In this document: positions 9,342 through 17,743 of the stretch, piece by piece | Position numbering within the stretch: position 1 is the first letter of the stretch | Layout of the letters: every line of letters begins with the position of its first letter | From: Caloramator sp. E03 | GTDB lineage: Bacteria > Bacillota > Clostridia > Clostridiales > Caloramatoraceae | DNA: 64,000 nt | Direction: 5' to 3' | NCBI RefSeq assembly: GCF_006016075.1 | Contig: NZ_CP040093.1 | Span: 1,901,501-1,965,500, forward strand | Notes under the pieces: model-generated | What the model was told of the DNA's origin: nothing | The model's database searches: none | Seen by the model: the letters and a program-made list of their open reading frames with translations, nothing else | Program-made: the position numbers and the translations under genes

Positions 9342-10382
9342 ATGTGCAAGTCATTGAATAAAATTTCATGTCCAAGATGCCATAGTCAAAATCTCTATCG
9401 CTTTGGGAAAGACAAAGCAGGTAATCAAAAATATCAATGTAAAGACTGTAGACGTCAGTTTACTCTTGAAGATTATAGGGGCAAGAAAAATCGTGTATTG
9501 AGAGGGTATCCTCGTTGTCCTGTTTGTGGTAGAGGTACTTATTTGCACCATGATTATGAGTACTATTCCCATTATACTTGCAACTCTAAAAAATGTGGTC
9601 ATTCTATTTATGTTGCAAAACCTATTAATATACCCTCTGCATCTTGTGAATTAATTAAAGGAAAGACAGATTTTAAAAGAATGAGATTTCCATTATTTTT
9701 AATTCTTACTGCACTTAACCTCTATTATCTAAATGGTTCTTCAACAAGAAGAATATCTCAATTTTTTAAACTAACCTACAATGTCAAATTTTCTCATGTA
9801 ACTATTGCATCTTGGTGCAAAAAATTTGCTCCAATTTTTCTAAGTATAGCTAATAGACTTACTGAAAATCTTGATTTAAGTGCATCTGATGAATGGCATG
9901 CCGACGAAACTGTCGTTTTTATTAATGGTAAAAAACATTATCTTTGGTTAATTATAGATTCAGAAACCAGAATGGTTCTTGGTTTTAATTTATCTCCTTC
10001 AAGAGATGCTTCTCAAGCTTTTTCCTTGTTTAAATCTGCAAGTAAGTTTGGATGTCCATCGGCTATTGTGACCGATAGATTAGGCTCATATAATCTTGCT
10101 ACTAAAACTATTTTTAACACTTCAAAACACATAAAAGTTCAATCATTTAAAGATGATATATCCAACAACTTGCTAGAAGCTTTTAATGATACATTTAAAG
10201 ACTGGTATAAACGTAAAAGAGGTTTTAAATCATTTGAAAGTGCAAACACTCTAATAGCAATGTTTATTTTCCATTATAATTTTTTAAGACCTCACTATTC
10301 TTTAAACAATCTAACTCCTGCACAAGTTGCTGGTATTTTAGTTGATGAAAAAAATATTAATAACTGGCTTCTGTCTGCTTAA
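9342..10382 (+). CDS. DDE transposase, IS6/IS240-like catalytic domain
   Basis: A 346-residue protein. The N-terminal 110 residues carry two zinc-ribbon-like cysteine clusters (CPRCHSQN with CKDCRRQ, and CPVCGR with CNSKKCG), as in IS1/IS1595-type proteins. A helix-turn-helix region follows. The catalytic part has the first Asp in WHADETVV, the second in IVTDRLGSY and the Glu in LLEAFNDTFKDW, with the conserved C-terminal HYNFLRPH. The frame is full length and shows no damage, so the element may be active. Its SD is held in a 16-bp hairpin. Confidence 0.88.
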   Translation: MCKSLNKISCPRCHSQNLYRFGKDKAGNQKYQCKDCRRQFTLEDYRGKKNRVLRGYPRCPVCGRGTYLHHDYEYYSHYTCNSKKCGHSIYVAKPINIPSASCELIKGKTDFKRMRFPLFLILTALNLYYLNGSSTRRISQFFKLTYNVKFSHVTIASWCKKFAPIFLSIANRLTENLDLSASDEWHADETVVFINGKKHYLWLIIDSETRMVLGFNLSPSRDASQAFSLFKSASKFGCPSAIVTDRLGSYNLATKTIFNTSKHIKVQSFKDDISNNLLEAFNDTFKDWYKRKRGFKSFESANTLIAMFIFHYNFLRPHYSLNNLTPAQVAGILVDEKNINNWLLSA

Positions 10383-10410
10383 TTCTCAAATAAACCATAT
10401 ATTCTTAACA

Positions 10411-10458
10411 CACCTACATTTTAAGTTTTAAGTAGGTGCCTTCGGCATGCCTTTTTTT
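10411..10458 (+). terminator. Terminator-like hairpins after the transposase
   Basis: CACCTAC (10411-10417) can pair with GTAGGTG (10432-10438), or alternatively TGCC-TTC-GGCA with flanking AGG/CCT forms a hairpin directly followed by seven T. The second form is a plausible Rho-independent terminator; the two forms are mutually exclusive. Confidence 0.55.
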
Positions 10459-10572
10459 GATAAATCCAGTATTATCAAATTTTATTAATTTAGATTACAT
10501 AAAAAAACTGTGTAATTTTGTGTAATTATACGTGTAGCTACGCTATTTTTTCATATTTACTTAACACAATCT

Positions 10573-10585
10573 AAGGATAAGTTTT
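10573..10585 (+). repeat. Direct repeat flanking the IS, right copy
   Basis: Exact second copy of AAGGATAAGTTTT found at 9238-9250. Directly inside it the element ends with ACTTAACACAATCT. Confidence 0.65.
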
Positions 10586-10693
10586 TATAATATTTAAAAC
10601 GATTATAATAAATTAAATTTATTAATAAATATTATGAATCTTAATAAAATTTGTTTTTTATATTATACAACATCATTACAACATATTCTATAT

Positions 10694-10840
10694 AGTGTTT
10701 TAAATTTATTTTAAAAAACATTATTTAAAACACAAAAGTTTTAAATAATTTGAAACACTACTAAAATACATTGAAACACTGCAAAATATATATTATGATT
10801 ATTGCGACAATTCAAACAAAAAGAAGAAAATTAGTGTTTT
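10694..10840 (+). promoter_or_regulatory. Repeated upstream activator sites for the LevR-type regulator
   Basis: The motif AGTGTTT/AAACACT occurs five times upstream of the sigma-54 promoter: AGTGTTTT at 10694-10701, AAAACAC at 10727-10733, AAACACT at 10753-10759 and 10774-10780, and AGTGTTTT at 10833-10840, the last touching the -24 element. The first two lie in an 11-bp inverted repeat (10695-10705 with 10723-10733). Placement 60-145 nt before the start point suits binding sites of an enhancer-binding activator. That the adjacent LevR-type protein binds here is inference. Confidence 0.65.
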
Positions 10841-10855
10841 GGCACGGAAGTTGCT
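10839..10855 (+). promoter_or_regulatory. Sigma-54 (-24/-12) promoter of the beta-glucoside PTS operon
   Basis: TTGGCACGGAAGTTGCT matches the sigma-54 consensus TGGCACG-N4-TTGC at every defining position, with GG at 10841-10842 and GC at 10853-10854. The transcript should begin near 10866, about 30 nt before the first gene. It pairs logically with the sigma-54 activator encoded at 6546-9220. Confidence 0.9.
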
Positions 10856-10895
10856 TTATATATAAATGACAAGATAATAAAAGGAGTGGTAATTT

Positions 10896-11219
10896 ATGAA
10901 TATAGAACAAACAGTAATGGAATTGATTATTAGCTCAGGTGAAGCAAGGGCTTATGCCTATGAGGCATTATCAAAAGCAAGAGAAGGCAAGTTTGAAGAG
11001 GCTGAAAAACTAATTAGCAAAGCAAATGATGTAATAGATAGGACTCACAATATACAAACTTCTTTATTACAAAAAGAAGCAAGTGGAGAGCATGTGGAAG
11101 TATCAATTTTATTTGTACATGCACAGGATCATTTGATGACTGCAATTTCTGAAAAAAATCTTATATGTCAGATAATTGAATTAACAAAGGATATAAATAA
11201 ATTATTAGCTGAAAAATAA
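10896..11219 (+). CDS. licA: PTS lactose/cellobiose-family IIA component
   Basis: A 107-residue all-helical IIA protein of the Lac/Cel family. The phosphorylated histidine lies in VHAQDHLM near residue 76. It takes phosphate from HPr and passes it to IIB during uptake of cellobiose or other beta-glucosides. It is the first gene after the sigma-54 promoter, with SD AAAGGAG and 27 nt to the IIB gene. The symbol follows the lichenan/cellobiose operons; the exact sugar is not proven. Confidence 0.9.
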   Translation: MNIEQTVMELIISSGEARAYAYEALSKAREGKFEEAEKLISKANDVIDRTHNIQTSLLQKEASGEHVEVSILFVHAQDHLMTAISEKNLICQIIELTKDINKLLAEK

Positions 11220-11246
11220 ATATATTAATATTTTGGAGGTGTTATT

Positions 11247-11558
11247 ATGATTAAAATTGTATTATTTTGTGCAGCAGGTATGTCAACAAGTGTTTTGGTA
11301 ACTAAGATGGAAAAAGCTGCAAAAGAAAAAGGGATTGATGTTAAAGTCGAGGCATTTCCAGAATCTCAAATGGAAAAACACTTAGATGGGGTGTCAGTTG
11401 TACTGCTTGGACCACAGGTTAGGTTTATGCTACCAAAGGCAAAGCAAATATGTGAACCCTTAGGTATTCCTGTTGATGTTATTGCTCCACAGGATTATGG
11501 TATGATGAATGGAGCCAAGGTTTTAGAAAATGCATTGAAATTAATTGGAAAAAAATAA
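11247..11558 (+). CDS. licB: PTS cellobiose-family IIB component
   Basis: A 103-residue IIB protein with the phosphocysteine loop CAAGMSTS at residues 8-15 and the later LLGPQVRFM strand-turn typical of the Lac/Cel family. It transfers phosphate from IIA to the incoming sugar at the membrane channel IIC. SD GGAGGTG precedes the ATG. Confidence 0.92.
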   Translation: MIKIVLFCAAGMSTSVLVTKMEKAAKEKGIDVKVEAFPESQMEKHLDGVSVVLLGPQVRFMLPKAKQICEPLGIPVDVIAPQDYGMMNGAKVLENALKLIGKK

Positions 11559-11654
11559 ATTTATATAGTTCATGAGAGAGCATGAGATTTAGCTATCATA
11601 ATAGCTAATAAATTTGTTCCTAAATTATATTTTAATATAAAGGGGGAATTATGT

Positions 11655-12992
11655 ATGGAATCGACGAAGTTTACTGACAGAATGATAACCATGATCATGA
11701 AATTTGTCAACACAAAGGCTATTATTGCATTGAAAGACGGAATTATGTACACATTACCTTTAACTATGGTTGGATCTGTATTCCTGCTACTTGCTCAAAT
11801 CCCATATCAGCCATTTAATGATTTTATGGCAGGAATCTTTGGAAACAACTGGACTGATCCTTTATTCCAAATCTATGGCGTTACTTTTGAAATCATAGCT
11901 TTTGCAGCATGTATGGGTATAGCTTATGTTTATACAAAGAATGAAGGATTTGAAGGCTTACCTGCCTCAATAATAGCACTTGTATCATTTTTAGGTCTTA
12001 ATAATTCTTATGTTACAGTTACAGGAGCAGACAACAAAGCTATAAAAGTAGGAAGCGTTATAGACAAAGCTTGGACAGGCGGTAAAGGTATGGTAACAGC
12101 TATAATAGTTGGACTACTAGTAGGGTATGTATATTCATTATTACTTAAAAAGAAAGTTACCATTAAATTGCCTGAAGGTGTTCCACAGGGTGTTGTTAAC
12201 CAGTTTACAGCTTTAATACCTGCAGCTGTTATATTTACAGGTGTTTTCCTCATATATATTTTCTTTAAGGTTGCACTTAATACTACATTTATTGAATGGA
12301 TATATAAAGTATTACAAACTCCACTTCAGGGTATGACAGATTCTATAGGAGGAGTAATAATTACTACAGCACTTGTTTCTATTCTTTGGTGGTTTGGTGT
12401 TCATGGAGCAGCAATAGTTTTAGGTGTTGTACAAGGTTTATATACTGCAAATGAATTAGCAAACCAGGCTATTATAAATAGTGGTAAGGCTTTAACTATT
12501 GCAAATGGAGCTCATATTATGACAAATCAGCTATGGTCCGGTTACGTAGCTATTACAGGTTCAGGATTAACTATAGGTCTTGTAATTGCAATGATTTTTG
12601 CAGGTAAGTCAACCCAGTCTAAGACTTTAGGTAAATTAGCTATATGGCCTGCTTTATTCAATATCAATGAGCCTGTTACCTTCGGATTCCCAATAGTTAT
12701 GAACCCATTTATGTTCCTACCATTTGTTTTAGTACCTGTTGTTTCAGCAGTAGCAACGTATTTTATGGTTAGAATAGGCTTCTTGCATCCTTTTACAGCT
12801 GTTGAGCCACCATGGACAACACCTCCAATAATTTATGGATTTATTGTTAATGGATGGAGAGGAGCATTATGGCAGATAGTAGTAATGGCATGGTCTACAG
12901 TTGCATACTTCCCATTCTTTAAGAGACAGGATGCACTTAATCTTAAGGCAGAACAAGAAACATTAGAGGCAGAGCAAGGTTTAAGCATGTAA
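11655..12992 (+). CDS. licC: PTS cellobiose-family IIC permease
   Basis: A 445-residue integral membrane protein with about ten hydrophobic segments and the family features FGVHGAA, NEPVTFGFPI and the C-terminal EPPWTTPPI. It forms the sugar channel. The 96-nt spacer after the IIB gene is longer than elsewhere in the operon. The start at 11655 is set by SD AAGGGGG eight bases upstream; an ATG at 11652 is out of frame. Confidence 0.92.
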   Translation: MESTKFTDRMITMIMKFVNTKAIIALKDGIMYTLPLTMVGSVFLLLAQIPYQPFNDFMAGIFGNNWTDPLFQIYGVTFEIIAFAACMGIAYVYTKNEGFEGLPASIIALVSFLGLNNSYVTVTGADNKAIKVGSVIDKAWTGGKGMVTAIIVGLLVGYVYSLLLKKKVTIKLPEGVPQGVVNQFTALIPAAVIFTGVFLIYIFFKVALNTTFIEWIYKVLQTPLQGMTDSIGGVIITTALVSILWWFGVHGAAIVLGVVQGLYTANELANQAIINSGKALTIANGAHIMTNQLWSGYVAITGSGLTIGLVIAMIFAGKSTQSKTLGKLAIWPALFNINEPVTFGFPIVMNPFMFLPFVLVPVVSAVATYFMVRIGFLHPFTAVEPPWTTPPIIYGFIVNGWRGALWQIVVMAWSTVAYFPFFKRQDALNLKAEQETLEAEQGLSM

Positions 12993-13000
12993 TATTTAAC

Positions 13001-13040
13001 TATTAGCCTGGTATTTCATTTAGAAAATACCAGGCTAATA
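13001..13040 (+). other. Strong intercistronic hairpin after the IIC gene
   Basis: A perfect stem of 15-16 bp (13001-13016 with 13025-13040) in the 89-nt gap between the IIC gene and the small unknown gene. No T run follows, so it looks like an mRNA-stabilising or processing hairpin, or an attenuating one, that sets a step between the PTS genes and the downstream enzymes. Confidence 0.6.
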
Positions 13041-13081
13041 ATTGAAATATATAAAAAAATTTGAAATAGGAGTGGCTTAAA

Positions 13082-13360
13082 ATGAAGTTATTTAAGTTAA
13101 CAGTTAAAGGAAATACACAAGAATTTACTATTGACTATACTGCTTCAACTAATTTTATCAGTTATGTTGATTGTGGGTTTACAGGAACTGAACAGGAAAA
13201 GTACGAAAAGTTTTTAAAGGATCTTTCTGAAAACGGAGGCCCGCAGCCTATAAATATAAAAGTAAAGATGACTACACAAACTACAGACAGGGCTTTGGCA
13301 AAAAATGATGTTTTGAATATAAAAGACGTAAATGATTTTATCAAAAGATTAGGGAGGTAA
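13082..13360 (+). CDS. Small unknown protein of the PTS operon
   Basis: A 92-residue soluble protein that I do not recognise. The N-terminal third is rich in beta strands (MKLFKLTVKGNTQEFTID), the centre is charged, and the end is a short helix. There is no signal peptide or membrane segment and one cysteine. It has a good SD (ATAGGAGTGG) and sits between the PTS permease and a sugar-phosphate phosphatase, so a link to beta-glucoside use is likely but undefined. Confidence 0.75.
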   Translation: MKLFKLTVKGNTQEFTIDYTASTNFISYVDCGFTGTEQEKYEKFLKDLSENGGPQPINIKVKMTTQTTDRALAKNDVLNIKDVNDFIKRLGR

Positions 13361-13376
13361 TTTAAAATATCATCTC

Positions 13377-14234
13377 ATGTATAAGTTAGTATGTATTGAT
13401 ATGGACGGAACGTTATTAAACAGTAAAAGGGAAATTTCTGATATAAATAAGAGTGCCTTAAAAAAAGCTTTTGATATGGGTGTTCACATTGTAATTACTA
13501 CTGGAAGGATATATCTAAATGCAGAATATTATTCTGATTTAATAGGTATCAAATCCCCTATAATTGCTTCCAATGGAGCTATTATTAAGGAAAAGGGAAG
13601 TAATGAGTTTATTTATAAAGCTGTAATACCTAAGGAAATAAATCTCCAAATACTGGAGATATGTAATAAATATAAGCTTTATCCTCGATTTCATACTATA
13701 ACAGATATTTATTATAGTGATAGCCTTTTTAATTTTATGAATCTAATGTTTTATTTCTCATTTGCTTTAAAAGTTAAGTCAAAGGATCATAGGGTACGAA
13801 TGCATTATATTAAAAGTAAAAGAAAATGGCATGAAGTTTTTAACTTAAAAAAAGAGGATATAGTTAAGTGTGAAATCTATAGTTTTGATAAGGAAAAAAT
13901 AAAAAATGTCTATGATGAGCTGAAAAAAATAGGGTCAATTAAAGTTGTACCTGGATTTAACAGCTTAGAAATTACTCGTAAAGATGTATCAAAAGGATCA
14001 GCCATAAAATTCTTAGCTGAAAAGTATAAAATAAAAAGAGAAGAAATAGTTGCCATTGGAGATAGTGAAAATGATATTGAAATGATTCAGTATGCAGGAT
14101 TTGGTGTTGCTATGGGAAATGCAATTAAAGCTGTTAAGGAAAAAGCTAATTATATAACAACATCTAATGACGAGGATGGAGTAGCAAAGGTAATAAATGA
14201 ATTTATCATTAATTCAGAAGAAAAATATGCATAA
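13377..14234 (+). CDS. HAD-superfamily hydrolase, Cof subfamily
   Basis: A 285-residue Cof-type phosphatase. Motif I is DMDGTLLNS (residues 8-16), motif II is in ITTGR, and motif III/IV is GDSENDIEM near residue 228. The cap domain lies between. Such enzymes remove phosphate from sugar phosphates. Here it may dephosphorylate an overflow product of beta-glucoside uptake. The best SD (GGGAGG) is 19 nt upstream of the ATG, too far to be ideal; no better start is in frame, so translation may be coupled to the upstream gene. Confidence 0.87.
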   Translation: MYKLVCIDMDGTLLNSKREISDINKSALKKAFDMGVHIVITTGRIYLNAEYYSDLIGIKSPIIASNGAIIKEKGSNEFIYKAVIPKEINLQILEICNKYKLYPRFHTITDIYYSDSLFNFMNLMFYFSFALKVKSKDHRVRMHYIKSKRKWHEVFNLKKEDIVKCEIYSFDKEKIKNVYDELKKIGSIKVVPGFNSLEITRKDVSKGSAIKFLAEKYKIKREEIVAIGDSENDIEMIQYAGFGVAMGNAIKAVKEKANYITTSNDEDGVAKVINEFIINSEEKYA

Positions 14235-14250
14235 TACTTTATATAAATAA

Positions 14251-15681
<1,431 letters not shown>

Positions 15682-15754
15682 CATAGCCTACTTTAAAAAT
15701 TATCTTATGAAAATTGAGAAGGTATATAGGAAAACTTTTGAGGAGTGATAAGGT

Positions 15755-17101
15755 ATGGATGGGATTAAAATTGTAACCATAGGTGGAGGATCAAGCTATA
15801 CACCTGAACTTGTAGAAGGTTTTATAAAAAGATATGAAGAGCTTCCTGTAAGGGAACTTTGGCTTGTTGACATAGAAGAGGGAAAAGAAAAGTTAGAGAT
15901 TGTAAGTAACCTTGCAAGAAGAATGGTAAAAAAAGCTGGTGTGCCAATTAATATATATACAACACTAAATAGAAGGGAAGCACTTTCAGGGGCTGATTTT
16001 GTAACAACGCAAATAAGAGTAGGTTTACTTGATGCAAGAATAAAAGATGAGAGAATTCCTTTAAGCCATGGATATATAGGTCAGGAAACAAATGGTGCTG
16101 GAGGAATGTTTAAAGGGTTAAGGACAATACCTGTAATACTTGATATAGATAAAGATATGGCAGAACTTTGTCCCGATGCATGGCTTATTAATTTTGCAAA
16201 CCCATCAGGAATGGTTACTGAAGCTGTACTTAGATACGGAAGAAAAAATAAAAAAGTAATAGGACTTTGTAATGTACCAATTGGCATGGAAATGACAATT
16301 GCAAAGGGATTAGGTGTTGAGCATAGCAGGATAAGGATTGATTTTGCGGGGCTTAACCATATGGTATTTGGATTAAAAGTTTATCTAGATGGTAAGGATA
16401 TAACAGAAGAAATAATAAATAGAATGGCTAATGGTGAAATAGGTCCTTCTGTAAAGAACATTAAAGATATTGAGTGGTCAAAGGAATTTGTAAAAGGTTT
16501 AGGCGTAATTCCTTGTCCATACCATAGATATTATTTCCAGAAAAAGACTATGCTTGATAATGAATTAGAGGAGTTTTCAAAGGGTGAAACCAGATCAGAG
16601 GTTGTAAAACGTCTTGAGGATGAATTGTTTGAATTATATAAAGATCCAAACCTTGAAGTTAAACCACCTCAACTTGAGAAAAGAGGAGGAGCTTATTACA
16701 GCGATGCAGCTTGCAGGTTGATAAGTTCAATTTATAATGACAAGAGAGATATACAGCCTGTAAATACTATGAATAATGGAGCTATAGCTGGGATACCTGC
16801 AGAATCAGCAGTAGAAGTAAGCTGTGTTATAACAAAGGAAGGTCCAAAACCTATAACAATAGGAGAGCTTCCAGTAGCTGTAAATGGTTTGGTTCAACAA
16901 ATAAAATCCTTTGAAAGGTTAACTATTGAGGCGGCAATTACAGGAGATTATAATAAGGCTTTGGTTGCAATGACAATTAATCCACTGGTTCAATCTGAGA
17001 GAATGGCTAAAGTACTTCTTGATGAATTGTTAGAAGCTCATAAAGATTATTTACCGAATTTTAAGGACTATTTTGAGAAAAAAGATAATAACAATCTTTA
17101 A
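15755..17101 (+). CDS. licH: 6-phospho-beta-glucosidase, GH4 family
   Basis: A 448-residue NAD- and metal-dependent family 4 glycosidase. The Rossmann motif TIGGGSSYTPE is at the N-terminus, the CNVPIGM cysteine and LNHM histidine are the expected metal ligands, and INFANPSGMV is conserved. It hydrolyses 6-phospho-beta-glucosides by an oxidation-elimination route, unlike the GH1 enzyme encoded 73 nt upstream. Having both types in one operon widens the range of linkages or anomers handled. It is the last gene before a strong terminator. Confidence 0.92.
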   Translation: MDGIKIVTIGGGSSYTPELVEGFIKRYEELPVRELWLVDIEEGKEKLEIVSNLARRMVKKAGVPINIYTTLNRREALSGADFVTTQIRVGLLDARIKDERIPLSHGYIGQETNGAGGMFKGLRTIPVILDIDKDMAELCPDAWLINFANPSGMVTEAVLRYGRKNKKVIGLCNVPIGMEMTIAKGLGVEHSRIRIDFAGLNHMVFGLKVYLDGKDITEEIINRMANGEIGPSVKNIKDIEWSKEFVKGLGVIPCPYHRYYFQKKTMLDNELEEFSKGETRSEVVKRLEDELFELYKDPNLEVKPPQLEKRGGAYYSDAACRLISSIYNDKRDIQPVNTMNNGAIAGIPAESAVEVSCVITKEGPKPITIGELPVAVNGLVQQIKSFERLTIEAAITGDYNKALVAMTINPLVQSERMAKVLLDELLEAHKDYLPNFKDYFEKKDNNNL

Positions 17102-17150
17102 ACTAATTAGCGATAGAAGTTGCCACTTCTATAAGTGGTTAGTTTGCGAC
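17102..17150 (+). other. Structured 3' UTR motif, copy 1
   Basis: Between the licH stop codon and its terminator lies a motif that recurs after nadE at 36364-36420. Both read CTAATNAG-GYGA-YAGAAGT-YGCC-ACTTC and later TAGTT-TGC or TAGTT-CAC. A hairpin AGAAGT/ACTTCT is closed by GCGA/TTGC here and by GTGA/TCAC in the other copy, a compensatory change that suggests a real RNA fold. It resembles the right-end hairpins of IS200/IS605 elements, so it could be a transposon relic; no tnpA or tnpB is in the window. Confidence 0.45.
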
Positions 17151-17189
17151 TACAATAAAAGGCACCCTTTTAAGGTGCCTTTTATTGTA
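17151..17189. terminator. Bidirectional terminator between licH and hsp20
   Basis: A 16-bp perfect stem, 17151-17166 with 17174-17189, loop CTTTTAA, core AAAGGCACC/GGTGCCTTT, with the T tract partly inside the stem on both strands. It serves the convergent licH and hsp20 genes and overlaps the 3' end of hsp20. Confidence 0.88.
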
Positions 17190-17604
17190 TGTTTATTTTC
17201 CTTCCACTTTTGTTTTCTTTGTTTATCTTTGGAAGTTCAAGGGTTAAAACTCCATTTTTATATTCTGCCTTTATTTCATCGGTTTTAATGTTAGAAACAT
17301 CAAAGCTTCTTACGAAGGATCCAAATCTTCTTTCTCTTCTAATGTAGTTATCTTTGTTTTCCTCTCTTTTTTCACTATGCTTTGCTGAAATTGTAAGCCT
17401 GTTTCCATCTATGTCTATATCAATGTCTTCTTTGTTAAAACCTGGCAAATCAGCTTCAAGTACAAATTTATCCCCTTTATCTACTATATCGGTTTTAAAG
17501 GATGGAAAGTCTAAATTAAAGTTTTGCAGAAAGTTTTTTTCCATATCATTATAAAGGTCAAAGATGTCATTGTTAATTCTTCTAAAGGGAACTAAATCAA
17601 ACAT
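17182..17604 (-). CDS. hsp20: Hsp20 family small heat-shock protein
   Basis: A 140-residue protein. The alpha-crystallin domain spans about residues 38-135, with ADLPGFNKEDI and the conserved NGVLTLELPK. The N-terminus MFDLVPFRRINNDIFDLY is the usual disordered arm, and the C-terminal INIQ supplies the IxI anchor that bridges dimers in the oligomer. It holds unfolding proteins in the cytoplasm for refolding. SD GGAGGTG is present. No CIRCE or CtsR box was obvious in the 139-nt A/T-rich gap to the divergent helicase gene. Confidence 0.93.
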   Translation of the reverse strand: MFDLVPFRRINNDIFDLYNDMEKNFLQNFNLDFPSFKTDIVDKGDKFVLEADLPGFNKEDIDIDIDGNRLTISAKHSEKREENKDNYIRRERRFGSFVRSFDVSNIKTDEIKAEYKNGVLTLELPKINKENKSGRKINIQ

Positions 17605-17743
17605 CTTAACACCTCCAAAATTTTTTCAAAATTATTATTACCAATTTTAAAATTATTATTATAAAACTTACTTTTACATTTCAATTGAAGATAAGGATTT
17701 TAAAGATTAAAATTATATTGTAAAACTTTTAAGGGGTGAGTTT

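Larger units (their letters stand above)
9247..10572 (+). mobile_element. Insertion sequence with an IS6/IS240-like DDE transposase and zinc-ribbon N-terminus
   Basis: About 1.33 kb between the direct repeats. The ends carry imperfect inverted repeats sharing the core GTTAAGT (left, about 9251-9257; right, ACTTAAC at about 10558-10564, followed inward by similar A/T-rich sequence). It carries one transposase, a promoter-proximal hairpin that covers the transposase ribosome binding site, and a terminator-like hairpin after the gene. It separates the levR-type regulator from its presumed target operon without touching either coding sequence. Ends were placed by eye and may be off by a few bases. 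Confidence 0.75.

Noticed and set aside
10536-10560. Palindrome around GTAGCTAC near the right end of the IS
   Set aside because: The pairing is imperfect (about 15 of 19 positions) and its role as a second terminator could not be separated from chance in the element end.
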